From the NCBI GenBank assembly GCA_903916195.1, contig CAIWVP010000034.1, forward strand, positions 1 to 64,000: a stretch of DNA of 64,000 bases. The letters run 5' to 3'. The notes beneath the pieces are model-generated. The model was not told the DNA's origin, searched no databases, and worked only from the letters and a program-made list of their open reading frames with translations. Position numbers and translations under genes: made by a program. Each line of letters begins with the position of its first letter. Position 1 is the stretch's first letter. Source of the stretch: an uncultured Verrucomicrobiota bacterium (GTDB lineage: Bacteria > Verrucomicrobiota > Verrucomicrobiia > Limisphaerales > UBA9464). Shown here in pieces: positions 8,876-18,115 of the stretch.

Positions 8876-9190
8876 ATGAAACTGCACCACACGTTGATCG
8901 CCGCCGCCGTCCTGTTGGGCTCGGTCGCGATGTCCACCACCGGCTGCAAATCCGGCGCCTGCTGCGACATGAAATCGAAGGGCGCCAAGTCCGCGTCGGT
9001 GAAGCCGTATCCGCTCAAGACCTGCATCGTGTCCGGCGAGAAGCTGGGCGAGATGGGCGAGCCCGTCGTGTTCGTCCACGAAGGACAGGAGATCAAGCTC
9101 TGCTGCAAGAACTGCCGGAAGGACTTCGACAAGGAGCCCGCCAAGTATCTGAGCAAGCTGGCCGACGCCGCGCCCGCCGCGCACCACTGA
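8876..9190 (+). CDS. YHS-like metal-binding lipoprotein 3 of the efflux operon
   Basis: This third paralogue has 104 residues. It has a signal peptide and lipobox (STTGC) and an extra Cys-containing linker (KSGACCDMKSKG), followed by the same YHS-like unit (KPYPLKTCIVSGEKLG, PVVFVHEGQEIKLCC, CKNCRKDFD, PAKY) and a short His-containing tail. The domain is closest to copy 1. A good Shine-Dalgarno-like GAGGAG lies 7 nt before the ATG, which makes this start firm and sets it apart from its neighbours. It sits between the adaptor and pump genes, so it is very likely part of the pump operon. The extra CC pair adds a possible metal site absent from the other two copies. Confidence 0.82.
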   Translation: MKLHHTLIAAAVLLGSVAMSTTGCKSGACCDMKSKGAKSASVKPYPLKTCIVSGEKLGEMGEPVVFVHEGQEIKLCCKNCRKDFDKEPAKYLSKLADAAPAAHH

Positions 9191-9204
9191 AGCGCCGACC
9201 ATCG

Positions 9205-9233
9205 GGCGGGAACGGCCGAAGTCCGTTCCCGCC
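9205..9233 (+). other. Intercistronic hairpin between lipoprotein 3 and cusA-like gene
   Basis: A perfect 11-bp inverted repeat, GGCGGGAACGG / CCGTTCCCGCC, with a 7-nt loop lies 15 nt after the lipoprotein stop and 57 nt before the pump start. No T-run follows, so it is not a standard terminator. It could protect the upstream mRNA or reduce read-through into the pump gene. Confidence 0.7.
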
Positions 9234-9289
9234 TGCACTTCCATCCGCACCGCACCGCCCTTTCGTCCGTCCACAGCAACGCGTCCGCC

Positions 9290-12200
9290 ATGATCACCCA
9301 CCTCATCGATTGGTCGTTGAAGAACCGCTTCCTCGTGATCTGCGCCGCGCTGCTCTTGGCCGCGTGGGGCGTGAAGGCGCTGCGCGCGACGCCGGTGGAC
9401 GCCATCCCGGACCTCTCGGAGAACCAGGTGCTCGTGTACGGCGATTGGCCGGGCCGTTCGCCGCGGGAGGTCGAGGACCAGGTGACGTATCCGCTGAGCG
9501 TGAACCTCCAGGGGCTCTCCGGCGTGAAGGCGGTCCGCGCGAATTCGATGTTCGGGTTCTCGCTGGTGACCGTCGTGTTCGAGGACCGCGTGCCCGGCGA
9601 TCTCGCCCGGCAACGCGTCAGCCAGCGCCTCGGCCTCGTCGGTTCTCAGCTGCCGGCCGGCGTCACCCCGCAGCTCGGCCCCGACGCGACCGGCCTCGGC
9701 TGGGTGTACCAGTACCACCTCCACGTGGATCCGGACGCGCCGGGCGGCCACGACCTCGGCGAGCTCCGCGCGGTGCAGGATTTCTTCCTGCGCTACCAGC
9801 TCCAGAGCGTTCCCGGCGTCGCCGAGGTCGCGAGCATCGGCGGGTTCGTGCGGCAATACCAGATCGAGGTGGACCCGGCGAAGCTGCGCCAGGCCGGGGC
9901 CACGTTGGCGCAGGTGATGGACGCCGTGGGCTCCAACAACCTGAACGTCGGCGGGAAGGTGATCGAGGAGAACGGCATGGAGTTCGTGGTCCGCGGCGTC
10001 GGCCTGGTGAAGTCCGTCGCCGACCTCGAGCAGATCGCGGTCGCGACCAAGGACGGCACGCCGGTCTATCTGCGCGATGTCGCGACCATCGGCCTGGGCG
10101 GCGATTTCCGCCGCGGTGCGCTCGACGTCGACGGGCGCGAGGTCGTCGGGGGCATCGTGGTGATTCGCACCGGCGACAACGCGATGGAGGTGATCCAACG
10201 CGTGAAGGCGAAGCTCGCGGAGATCGCGCCGAGCTTGCCCGCGGGCGTCACCGTCCTGCCCTTCTACGACCGCAGCGACCTCATCGCGCGGACGATCGAG
10301 ACACTGAAGCACGCGCTGGTCGAGGAGATGGTGCTCGTGACATTGGCGCACATCGTCTTCCTGTTCCATTTCCGCAGCATCCTCATCGTCACCATCCCGC
10401 TGCCGCTGAGCATCCTCGTGTCGTTCGTGCTGATGCAACGGTTCGGCATCTCCTCGAACATCATGTCGCTCGCGGGCATCGCCATCGCCATCGGCGTGCT
10501 CGTCGACGCCGGGATCGTGATGACCGAGAACGTCATCCGCCACTGCGAGGAGGCGGAGGCCAGGAAGAAGGCGGCCGGCGGGTCGGCGGACGCCGACCCT
10601 TCGCTCACGCCGGCCGAGCGCCTCCAGGTCACGCTGGAGGCGGCGACGCAGGTCGGGCGTCCGATCTTCTTCGCGATGGCCATCATCATCCTCGCGTTCG
10701 TGCCGGTGTTCGCGATGGGCGGCCAGGAGGGCAAGCTGTTCCATCCGCTCGCGTTCACCAAGACCTTCGCATGCGTCGGAGCGACGCTGCTCGCGGTGAC
10801 GCTCGTGCCGGTGCTCTGCTCGCTGCTGGTCAAAGGACCGTTCCATCGCGAGGAGGACAACTGGGTGATGAAGCTGCTGCTGCGCGTGTACGACCCGGCG
10901 CTCGACTGGTCGCTCGCGCATCGCAAGAGCGTGCTCGGGCTCGCGGCGCTGGTGCTGCTCGTGTCGCAAGTGGTCGCGTGGGGATTGCCCCGGCCGGTGC
11001 TCGACCGCATCGCGGCATGGAGCCCGTCGGCCGCTGCGCGGCTCGGAGGTTTCGGCCGCGAGTTCATGCCGGCGCTGAACGAAGGCTCGCTGCTGTTCAT
11101 GCCGGTGCTGCTCCCTCAGGTCTCGCTCACCGAGGTGAAGCGCATCATGTCCTGGCAAGACCGCGTGATCTCCCGGACGCCCGAGGTCGCCAGCGTCGCG
11201 GGCAAGCTCGGCCGCAGCGAGACGGCCACCGATCCCGCGCCGGTGGAGATGATCGAGACGACCATCATGCTCAGGCCCGAATCCGCGTGGCGCCCCGGCA
11301 TGACGCGCCAGAAGATCGTCGCCGAGCTGACGGAGAAGCTCACCGCCGTCCCGGGCTACGTGCCCGGCTTCCTCCAGCCGATCGAGAACCGCGTGCTGAT
11401 GATCTCGACCGGGATCCGCGCGCAGGTCGGCGTGAAGCTGCTGGGAGAAGACCTCGACCAACTGCAGCAGCTCGCCTTCGACGTCGAGAAGGTGGTGCGC
11501 GAAGTGCCGGGCGCCGTCGGCGTCGCGCCGAGCCGGGTGCAGGGCAAGCCGTATCTCGACATCGAGGTCGACCGTCCCGCGATGGCCCGCCTCGGCCTCT
11601 CCGCGAAGGACGTGCTCGACGTCGTCGAGACCGGGCTCGGCGGCAAGAACGTCGGCACCACCATCGAAGGACGCCAGCGGTTCCCCATCCAGGTGCGCTT
11701 CGACCGCGCGGCGCGCGACGACATCGAGAAGCTCGGCGAGGTGCTGGTGCCGCTGCCTTCCGGCCGGTCGATCCCGCTCGGCAGCGTCGCGAAGATCCGG
11801 CGCGTCGTCGGCCCGAGCGAGATCGCCAGCGAGAACGGCCGCCTCCGTGTGTTCGTGCAGGCCAACGTCCAGGGCCGCGACCTCGGCGGGTTCGTCGAGG
11901 ACGTGAAGGCGCGCATGGCGAAGGACGTCGTCCCGCGCCTGCCGAAGGGCGTGACCGTAGAGTATTCCGGCCAATACGAGCACCAGCTGCACGCGGAGCA
12001 GACGCTGCGGATGATCGTGCCCGTGGTGCTGCTCACCATCTTCCTGCTCCTCTACATCGTATACCGCAGCGCGAAGGAGGCGGCGCACGTGCTGCTCGCC
12101 GTGCCGTTCGCGCTGAGCGGATCGGTGTTCCTCCAATGGGCGCTCGGCTACGACTTCAGCGTCGCGGTCTGGATCGGCTACATCTCGCTCTTTGGCATCG

Positions 12201-12574
12201 CCATCCAGACCGGCGTGGTGATGGTCGTTTATCTTGAGGAGGCCATGGCGAAGCGCCAGGAGGCCTGCCGGGCCCGGGGCGCACCGTTCACTCGCGCCGA
12301 CCTGCTCGAAGCGATCAAGGCCGGCGCCCGGCTCCGGCTGCGTCCGAAGGTGATGACCGTGGCCACGACCATCGCGAGCCTGCTGCCGATCATGTGGAGC
12401 ACGCGGGCGGGCGCCGAGGTGATGAAGCCGCTCGCGACACCGGTCATCGGCGGCAGCGTCAGCTCGCTCATCCACATCCTCATCGTCACGCCGGTGATCG
12501 TGGCGTGGTTGCGCGAACGCGAGCTGGCGAAGGCGTCCGCGAAGGGGTCCGCCGGGTCCGTCACTTCCCGGTGA
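9290..12574 (+). CDS. cusA: CusA-like heavy-metal efflux RND pump
   Basis: This 1094-residue inner-membrane RND transporter of the heavy-metal-efflux family would be driven by proton uptake. It resembles CusA along its length: TPVDAIPDLSENQV near the start, VEDQVTYPLSVNL, LGPDATGLGWVYQY, the TM4 region AIAIGVLVDAGIVM with its buried Asp, FGREFMPALNEGSLL, NRVLMISTG, and a final RPKVMTVATTIASLLPIMW block. Twelve hydrophobic segments occur in the expected 1+5+1+5 pattern. Insertions (for example around GGSADADPSLTP) make it somewhat longer than E. coli CusA. With the OEP and adaptor it forms a tripartite Cu/Ag-type pump; metal specificity cannot be settled by eye. Its last 14 nt overlap the 3' end of the convergent waaA gene. 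Confidence 0.9.
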   Translation: MITHLIDWSLKNRFLVICAALLLAAWGVKALRATPVDAIPDLSENQVLVYGDWPGRSPREVEDQVTYPLSVNLQGLSGVKAVRANSMFGFSLVTVVFEDRVPGDLARQRVSQRLGLVGSQLPAGVTPQLGPDATGLGWVYQYHLHVDPDAPGGHDLGELRAVQDFFLRYQLQSVPGVAEVASIGGFVRQYQIEVDPAKLRQAGATLAQVMDAVGSNNLNVGGKVIEENGMEFVVRGVGLVKSVADLEQIAVATKDGTPVYLRDVATIGLGGDFRRGALDVDGREVVGGIVVIRTGDNAMEVIQRVKAKLAEIAPSLPAGVTVLPFYDRSDLIARTIETLKHALVEEMVLVTLAHIVFLFHFRSILIVTIPLPLSILVSFVLMQRFGISSNIMSLAGIAIAIGVLVDAGIVMTENVIRHCEEAEARKKAAGGSADADPSLTPAERLQVTLEAATQVGRPIFFAMAIIILAFVPVFAMGGQEGKLFHPLAFTKTFACVGATLLAVTLVPVLCSLLVKGPFHREEDNWVMKLLLRVYDPALDWSLAHRKSVLGLAALVLLVSQVVAWGLPRPVLDRIAAWSPSAAARLGGFGREFMPALNEGSLLFMPVLLPQVSLTEVKRIMSWQDRVISRTPEVASVAGKLGRSETATDPAPVEMIETTIMLRPESAWRPGMTRQKIVAELTEKLTAVPGYVPGFLQPIENRVLMISTGIRAQVGVKLLGEDLDQLQQLAFDVEKVVREVPGAVGVAPSRVQGKPYLDIEVDRPAMARLGLSAKDVLDVVETGLGGKNVGTTIEGRQRFPIQVRFDRAARDDIEKLGEVLVPLPSGRSIPLGSVAKIRRVVGPSEIASENGRLRVFVQANVQGRDLGGFVEDVKARMAKDVVPRLPKGVTVEYSGQYEHQLHAEQTLRMIVPVVLLTIFLLLYIVYRSAKEAAHVLLAVPFALSGSVFLQWALGYDFSVAVWIGYISLFGIAIQTGVVMVVYLEEAMAKRQEACRARGAPFTRADLLEAIKAGARLRLRPKVMTVATTIASLLPIMWSTRAGAEVMKPLATPVIGGSVSSLIHILIVTPVIVAWLRERELAKASAKGSAGSVTSR

Positions 12575-13865
12575 CGGCGGCGACGATCATGGCGACGGTC
12601 TTCTCGATGCCGCCCTGGTTCTCGTCGACCACGGCGCGGGCCCGTTCGCCGAGCCGGGCGCGCAGGCCGGGATCGGCGAGCACCTCGGCCAACGACCGCT
12701 CCAGGGCCCCGGCATCGGGGACCTGGATGGCGGCCTTGCGCTCGACGAACTGCGGCACGATCTGCGGGAAGTTCTGCATGTTCGGTCCGAACAGCACCGC
12801 CTTGCCGAGCGCCGCGGGCTCGATGGGGTTCTGGCCGCCCTCGGCCGTGAGGCTCTTGCCCACGAACACCGCATCGGCCCGTTTGTAGAAGAAGCCGAGC
12901 TCGCCGGTGGTGTTGACGAGCAGGCACCCGACCTCGCCCGGGGCGCGTTGCGTCGTCGAGGTCACCTCGGTGCGGAAGATGAACTTCACGCCGCGGGCCG
13001 CCAGCTCGCGTCCGACCTCGGCGCCGCGCTCATGGTGGCGCGGCACCAGCACGAGGAAGAGCTTGGGGAACCGCACGCGCAGACGGCCCGCGATATCGGC
13101 CAGGATGGCTTCCTCGCCGGCGTGGGTGCTGCCGGCGACCAGGACGAGCGCGTCGTCCGCCACGCCGAGCTGGCGCAGAAGCAGCGGCACGTCCAACTGA
13201 CGGCGGTCCGGGACCTTCGCGGAATCGAACTTCAGGCTGCCGGTGACGAGCACCGATGCCGGCCGGCAACCGAGTTTCCGGAGGCGCTCGGCATCGGCCT
13301 CGCTCTGGACGCCGACGCCGACGAAGCCCGCGAAGAACGGGCGGAATAGAAAACCGGCGCGACGATAACCGCGGAACGACCGGTCGGAGACCCGGGCGTT
13401 CACCAGCAGGTACGGGATCTCCCGCTTCTGGAGGCCCCAGAGCATGTTCGGCCACAGCTCGGCCTCGACGAAGACCATCGCCACCGGGTTGATGATCCCG
13501 AGGGCGCGCTGGACGTGTTTCCGCCGGTCGATGGGGTAGTAGATCTTCGCGACGTGGGCCGGAAGGCGCTTCTTGAGCTCGGCCATACCGGTGGCGGTCG
13601 TGGTGGAGACAAGCAGCTTGTGGTGCGGTAGCCGCAGCTCCAACACCTTGAGCAGCTGCACGCAGAGGTTCACCTCGCCGACGCTGACCGCGTGGAACCA
13701 GAGGGTCCGCCGGTTGGTCAGCGCCTGCTTGAGCTTGGCGTCGTAGTTGCCGAAGCGCTGCCCGAACCCAGCGACCCAACCGCCGCGACGCCACATCTTG
13801 AGGAAGTAGAAAGGCGCGGTGACCAAGAGGCCGATGTTGAAAAGAAGGTTGTAGAGAAACCGCAT
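12561..13865 (-). CDS. waaA: 3-deoxy-D-manno-octulosonic acid (Kdo) transferase
   Basis: This 434-residue glycosyltransferase adds Kdo from CMP-Kdo to lipid A precursor at the inner membrane, an essential step of LPS assembly. The N-terminus is a single membrane anchor (RFLYNLLFNIGLLVTAPFYF), followed by WFHAVSVGEVN with the conserved Glu of the family. The N-domain motifs STTTATGMAELKKR and FVEAELWPNM, and the C-domain AGSTHAGEEAIL and GQNPIEPAALGKAVLFGPNM, are typical of WaaA/KdtA. Length is normal. It is transcribed towards the efflux operon, and its 3' end overlaps the cusA-like gene by 14 nt. The upstream side is a long repeat-rich intergenic region. Confidence 0.93.
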   Translation of the reverse strand: MRFLYNLLFNIGLLVTAPFYFLKMWRRGGWVAGFGQRFGNYDAKLKQALTNRRTLWFHAVSVGEVNLCVQLLKVLELRLPHHKLLVSTTTATGMAELKKRLPAHVAKIYYPIDRRKHVQRALGIINPVAMVFVEAELWPNMLWGLQKREIPYLLVNARVSDRSFRGYRRAGFLFRPFFAGFVGVGVQSEADAERLRKLGCRPASVLVTGSLKFDSAKVPDRRQLDVPLLLRQLGVADDALVLVAGSTHAGEEAILADIAGRLRVRFPKLFLVLVPRHHERGAEVGRELAARGVKFIFRTEVTSTTQRAPGEVGCLLVNTTGELGFFYKRADAVFVGKSLTAEGGQNPIEPAALGKAVLFGPNMQNFPQIVPQFVERKAAIQVPDAGALERSLAEVLADPGLRARLGERARAVVDENQGGIEKTVAMIVAAVTGK

Positions 13866-14083
13866 GTCCGTGTCGGCCAGCTAGCGCCGCGCCAGATTTG
13901 ACCAGAAGTTCACACCGGCAAGCAAATGTTGCGGCCGCGAACGGAAGCCCGCGGATGCCCGGACGGAGGATTGTCGGCAGGTCCCGCGGAGAATCCTGCC
14001 CCGGACAAGTTCGGTTTGGAAATAACTCCGGCGACCCCTATCGCGTTCTCCGATCCCACAGCGTCGAATGAACGTTGAGGTGT

Positions 14084-14228
14084 CGGGAGGGACGCGGTTC
14101 CACCCGCGCCCTCGATGTTTCACGCCGCACCCGTCATCGCTTTCCATCGCAGCCCGTCACGTCACGGGATATCCTGCACGGCTTCTTCGCGAATGGATCA
14201 GGGCGCGGATGGAACCGCGCCCTCCCGG
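14084..14228. repeat. Inverted repeat pair, 28-29 bp arms
   Basis: The left arm (14084-14112) starts CGGGAGGGACGCGGTTCCA and ends CCGCGCCCT. The reverse complement of 14200-14228 has the same sequence except for one missing base and one substitution. The arms are also partly self-complementary (GCGCGGATGGAACCGCGC-like), as in REP/BIME-type elements. The 87-nt spacer shows no gene. Confidence 0.8.
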
Positions 14229-14258
14229 GTTCCCGGCGCGCCGGTCCACTCGAAGCGT

Positions 14259-14386
14259 CTTGGACTGCGGTGGCGCAGCAGAGCGGAGCCACCGCTTTGG
14301 GCGGGATACCCGATCCGGCGAGGCGCAACCCCGTTCGTCGCCGCGTCCGGCAGGCGAAGGCGGTGGCAAGCCACACGCACTCCAAG
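14259..14386. repeat. Palindromic dispersed-type element with inverted ends
   Basis: The element starts CTTGGACTGCG and ends CGCACTCCAAG; these ends are reverse complements apart from one base. Inside the left end is a perfect 8-bp stem (GCGGTGGC / GCCACCGC, 14267-14295). The right half holds a degenerate GGTGGC AAGCCAC hairpin. No transposase is encoded, so this looks like a REP- or MITE-like dispersed repeat; copy number in the genome is unknown. Confidence 0.65.
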
Positions 14387-14499
14387 ACCTCGCGGAATCC
14401 GCATGGGGCGGGAGAAGTCGCGTTGGCGTCGTGATGCTCCGCACCGACTTTTCTTTGCCTCCCGGGAGCGGGTTTCCGTAAGAATCGGACCGCACCGCT

Positions 14500-17400
14500 A
14501 TGCCGCACCGATCCGCCTCCGCTGTCGCCGCACCCTCGGGCCGCCGTGAGTTCCAGAAGCTCATGGCCGCGAACCGTTCCGAGATTGCCATCCGCATCTT
14601 CCGCGCGGCGACCGAGCTCGGCATGCGCACCGTCGCCATCTACGCCGCCGAGGACCGCTTCGGGGCACACCGCTTCAAAGCCGACGAGGCGTACCAGGTC
14701 GGCCAGGGCAAGGGGCCGGTCGCCGCCTACCTCGACATCGATAGCATCGTCGCCGCCGCCAAGGCGCGCGGCGTGGACGCCATCCATCCCGGCTACGGCT
14801 TCCTCTCGGAGAACCCGGCCTTCGCCCGCGCCTGCGCCAAGGCGGGCATCACCTTCGTCGGGCCACGTCCCGAGCTGCTGGACATGATGGGCGACAAGAC
14901 GGCCGCCCGCGCGCTGGCTCAGAAGATCGGCGTGCCCGTGCTGCCCGGCACCGAGGAACCGGTGAGCGACCGCGACGAGGCGCTGAAGGTGGCGAAGCAG
15001 ATCGGCTTCCCGCTCATCATCAAGGCGGCCTTCGGCGGCGGCGGACGCGGCATGCGCGTGGTGCACAAGGCGGGCGACCTCTCCGGCCTGCTCGACGAGG
15101 CGCAGGGCGAGGCGGGACGCGCCTTCGGCAACCCGGCGGTCTTCCTGGAGAAATACATCCCGCACGCGAAGCACATCGAGGTGCAGATCCTCGGCGACCA
15201 GCACGGCAACGTGATCCACCTGCACGAGCGCGATTGCTCGGTGCAGCGCCGGCACCAGAAGGTCGTGGAGGTCGCGCCCTCCTTCGGCCTGCCGGAGCAC
15301 GTGGTGAAAGAGCTGTGCGACGCCGCGGCGCGCATGGCCCGCGAGATCCGCTACGACAACGCGGGCACCATCGAGTTCCTCTACGACCTCGACCGCCACG
15401 AGTGGTTCTTCATCGAGATGAACCCGCGGATCCAGGTCGAGCACACGGTCACCGAGGTCATCACCGGCCTCGACCTCGTCCGCGCGCAGATCCTCATCGC
15501 GCAGGGACACAGCCTGCATTCGCAGCAGGTGGCGATGCCGCCGCAGAACCAGGTCCCGCGGAACGGCTACGCCATCCAGTGCCGCATCACCACCGAGGAC
15601 CCCGAGAACAAGTTCATGCCGGATTACGGCAAGATCCTCGCCTACCGCTCGCCCGGCGGCTTCGGCATCCGGCTCGACGGCGGCATGGGCTACACCGGAT
15701 CGGTGATCACGCCGTTCTACGACTCGATGCTGGTGAAGATCACCGGCAGCGGCCAGTCGTACGAGATGGCGATGAACCGCGTCCACCGCGCGCTGAGCGA
15801 GTTCCGGATCCGCGGCGTGAAGACGAACATCCCGTTCCTCGAGAACGTGATCGGCAACCCGGTGTTCCGCGCCGGGCAGGCGACCACCACGCTCATCGAC
15901 ACGACGCCGGAGCTCTTCACCTTCAAGCCCCGCCGCGACCGCGCCACGAAGCTGCTGAACTTCCTCGGCAACGTGATCGTGAACGGCAACCCGCACGCCA
16001 AGGGCTACAAACCCGAGCGTCCGTCCGTCGCCGCCCCGGTCCCGGCCAGCGAACCGCTCACCGCGCCCGCGCCCGGCACGCGCGACCTGCTGCTCAAGCT
16101 CGGGCCGGCCAAGTTCGCCGAGTGGACGCGCAAGCAGAAGCGCCTGCTGGTGACCGACACGACCTTCCGCGACGCGCACCAATCGTTGATGGCCACCCGC
16201 GTCCGCAGCTTCGACATGCTGGCCGTGGCCGATGCCGTGGCGCGCCGCACCCCGGACCTCTTCTCGCTGGAGATGTGGGGTGGCGCGACGTTCGACACGT
16301 CGATGCGCTTCCTCAACGAGGACCCTTGGGAACGCCTCCGCCAACTGCGCGCCAAGATCCCGAACATCTGTTTCCAGATGCTCTTCCGCGGCAGCAACGC
16401 CGTGGGCTACTCGAACTATCCCGACAACGTGGTCGCCGGCTTCGTGAAGCACGCCGCGTCGTCGGGCATGGACATCTTCCGCATCTTCGATTCGCTGAAC
16501 TACCTGCCCAACCTGCGGGTCGCGATGGCGGCGGTGCACGACACCCACGCCCTCTGCGAAGCGGCCGTGTGCTACACCGGCGACATCCTCGACGAACGCC
16601 GCGACAAGTATTCGCTGAAGTACTACGTCAAGCTGGCCAAGGAGCTGGAGAAGATGGGCGCGCACATGCTCGCCATCAAGGACATGGCGGGCCTGTGCCG
16701 TCCGTTCGCCGCGAAGAAGCTCGTGAAGGCGCTGCGCGACGAGGTCGGGCTGCCGATCCATTTCCACACCCACGACACCAGCGGCGTGCAGGCGGCGTCC
16801 ATCCTCAACGCCTCCGAGGCGGGCGTGGACATCGTGGACCTCGCACTGGCGAGCATGAGCGGCAGCACGTCGCAGCCGAACCTCAACTCCATCGTGGCCG
16901 CGCTGCAGCACACGTCGCGCGACACCCAGCTCGACCTCGCGGCGCTGAACGAGTTCTCCGACTACTGGGAGAAGGTGCGCGAGCACTACGCGCCGTTCGA
17001 CACCGCGCCCAAGACCGGTAGCGCCGAGGTCTACCTGCACGAGATGCCGGGCGGCCAGTACACCAACCTCAAGGAGCAGGCCGCCAGCATGGGCGTCTCG
17101 CACCGCTGGCCGGAGATCGCCCGCACCTACGCCGAGGTCAACGCCCTCTTCGGAGACATCGTGAAGGTCACCCCGAGCAGCAAGGTCGTCGGCGACATGG
17201 CGCTGTTCCTCTTCAGCCGCGGCATCCGCCCGGCCGACGTCGTCAACCTGGAGCCCGGCACCGGCGGATTCCCGGAGAGCGTCATCGACATGCTCAGCGG
17301 CGGGCTCGGCTGGCCGGCCGGCGGATTCCCGGAAGCGGTCCAGCGCGTCGTGCTCGGCGAGAAGAAGGCCAAGGAGGCCCAGGCCCTCTTCCGCGCCGAC

Positions 17401-18012
17401 CAGACCGGCAACCGCGCCGCGCCGATCCATCTCGGCAAGCTCCGCAAGGAGCTCTCGGAGAAATCCAAACGCGAGGTCGGCGACGACGACCTGTACTCGC
17501 ACCTGATGTACCCGCAGGTCTTCGCCGATTACGCGAAGCACCACTTGGCATACAGCGACGTGAGCGTGCTGCCGACGACGGCGTTCTTCTACGGCCTTCG
17601 TCGCGGCGAAGAGATCGCTGTGAGCATCGAGGAGGGCAAGACGCTGATCATCCGCCTCGTCAACGTGAGCGAGGCCGACAAGGACGGCCGCCGCACGGTG
17701 ACCTTCGAGCTCAACGGCATGACCCGCGAGGCCTTCATCGCCGACAAGAAGGTCGTGCCGCAGACCAAGGCCCGGGTGAAGACCGACATCGCCGACCCGC
17801 TCCAGCACGGCGCGCCGATCCCCGGCCTCGTCACCAGCATCGCCGTCACCGTCGGCCAGAAGGTCGCGAAGAGCGACAAGCTGCTCATGATGGAGGCGAT
17901 GAAGATGCAGACCACCGTGTACGCCACCGCGGACGGCGTGGTCGCCGAGCTGCACTGCGCCGTGGGCGAGACCGTCGAGAGCAAGGACCTGCTGGTGCGC
18001 CTGCGGGCGTAG
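14500..18012 (+). CDS. pyc: Pyruvate carboxylase (single-chain)
   Basis: This 1170-residue biotin enzyme forms oxaloacetate from pyruvate and bicarbonate with ATP, a main anaplerotic step. Domains in order: biotin carboxylase (about 20-470; MAANRSEIAIRIFRA, the glycine-rich loop FGGGGRGMRVV at 177, EMNPRIQVEHTVTE); carboxyltransferase (about 545-830; TDTTFRDAHQSLMATR, FRGSNAVGYSNYPDN, HFHTHDTSG); a PYC/OADA linker domain; and a C-terminal biotinyl domain with the biotinylated Lys in MMEAMKMQ at about 1133. Length matches single-chain PYC. The ATG at 14500 leaves about 20 residues before the usual start; an in-frame ATG at 14563 would also keep the ATP-grasp domain. The gene stands alone behind a repeat-rich intergenic region. 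Confidence 0.95.
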   Translation: MPHRSASAVAAPSGRREFQKLMAANRSEIAIRIFRAATELGMRTVAIYAAEDRFGAHRFKADEAYQVGQGKGPVAAYLDIDSIVAAAKARGVDAIHPGYGFLSENPAFARACAKAGITFVGPRPELLDMMGDKTAARALAQKIGVPVLPGTEEPVSDRDEALKVAKQIGFPLIIKAAFGGGGRGMRVVHKAGDLSGLLDEAQGEAGRAFGNPAVFLEKYIPHAKHIEVQILGDQHGNVIHLHERDCSVQRRHQKVVEVAPSFGLPEHVVKELCDAAARMAREIRYDNAGTIEFLYDLDRHEWFFIEMNPRIQVEHTVTEVITGLDLVRAQILIAQGHSLHSQQVAMPPQNQVPRNGYAIQCRITTEDPENKFMPDYGKILAYRSPGGFGIRLDGGMGYTGSVITPFYDSMLVKITGSGQSYEMAMNRVHRALSEFRIRGVKTNIPFLENVIGNPVFRAGQATTTLIDTTPELFTFKPRRDRATKLLNFLGNVIVNGNPHAKGYKPERPSVAAPVPASEPLTAPAPGTRDLLLKLGPAKFAEWTRKQKRLLVTDTTFRDAHQSLMATRVRSFDMLAVADAVARRTPDLFSLEMWGGATFDTSMRFLNEDPWERLRQLRAKIPNICFQMLFRGSNAVGYSNYPDNVVAGFVKHAASSGMDIFRIFDSLNYLPNLRVAMAAVHDTHALCEAAVCYTGDILDERRDKYSLKYYVKLAKELEKMGAHMLAIKDMAGLCRPFAAKKLVKALRDEVGLPIHFHTHDTSGVQAASILNASEAGVDIVDLALASMSGSTSQPNLNSIVAALQHTSRDTQLDLAALNEFSDYWEKVREHYAPFDTAPKTGSAEVYLHEMPGGQYTNLKEQAASMGVSHRWPEIARTYAEVNALFGDIVKVTPSSKVVGDMALFLFSRGIRPADVVNLEPGTGGFPESVIDMLSGGLGWPAGGFPEAVQRVVLGEKKAKEAQALFRADQTGNRAAPIHLGKLRKELSEKSKREVGDDDLYSHLMYPQVFADYAKHHLAYSDVSVLPTTAFFYGLRRGEEIAVSIEEGKTLIIRLVNVSEADKDGRRTVTFELNGMTREAFIADKKVVPQTKARVKTDIADPLQHGAPIPGLVTSIAVTVGQKVAKSDKLLMMEAMKMQTTVYATADGVVAELHCAVGETVESKDLLVRLRA

Positions 18013-18115
18013 GCGCAGGAGCGGCCGATCCCAGGGGTCGCCTCCTATCGCCGCCGATCTGAGGAGGCGGAAGGCCTGGGTTTGTCCGTGGCGATCCGCC
18101 TCCTCACGTCGGCGG

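Larger units (their letters stand above)
13866..14499. other. Gene-free intergenic region rich in dispersed repeats
   Basis: The 634 nt between the divergent waaA and pyruvate carboxylase genes hold no credible coding frame; the ORFs listed here lack conserved features and overlap inverted repeats. The region contains a 28-29 bp inverted repeat pair (14084-14112 / 14200-14228) and a separate palindromic element bounded by near-identical inverted ends (14259-14386). Promoters for both flanking genes must lie here, but I could not assign convincing -35/-10 boxes. Confidence 0.7.

Noticed and set aside
8672-12475. 1267-codon open frame antisense to the efflux genes
   Set aside because: It mirrors the conserved adaptor, lipoprotein and RND genes, is extremely rich in Arg/His/Asp/Glu as expected from reversed GC-rich codons, and shows no family motif.
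14134-17955. 1273-codon open frame antisense to pyruvate carboxylase
   Set aside because: A shadow of a clearly conserved gene with typical antisense composition.
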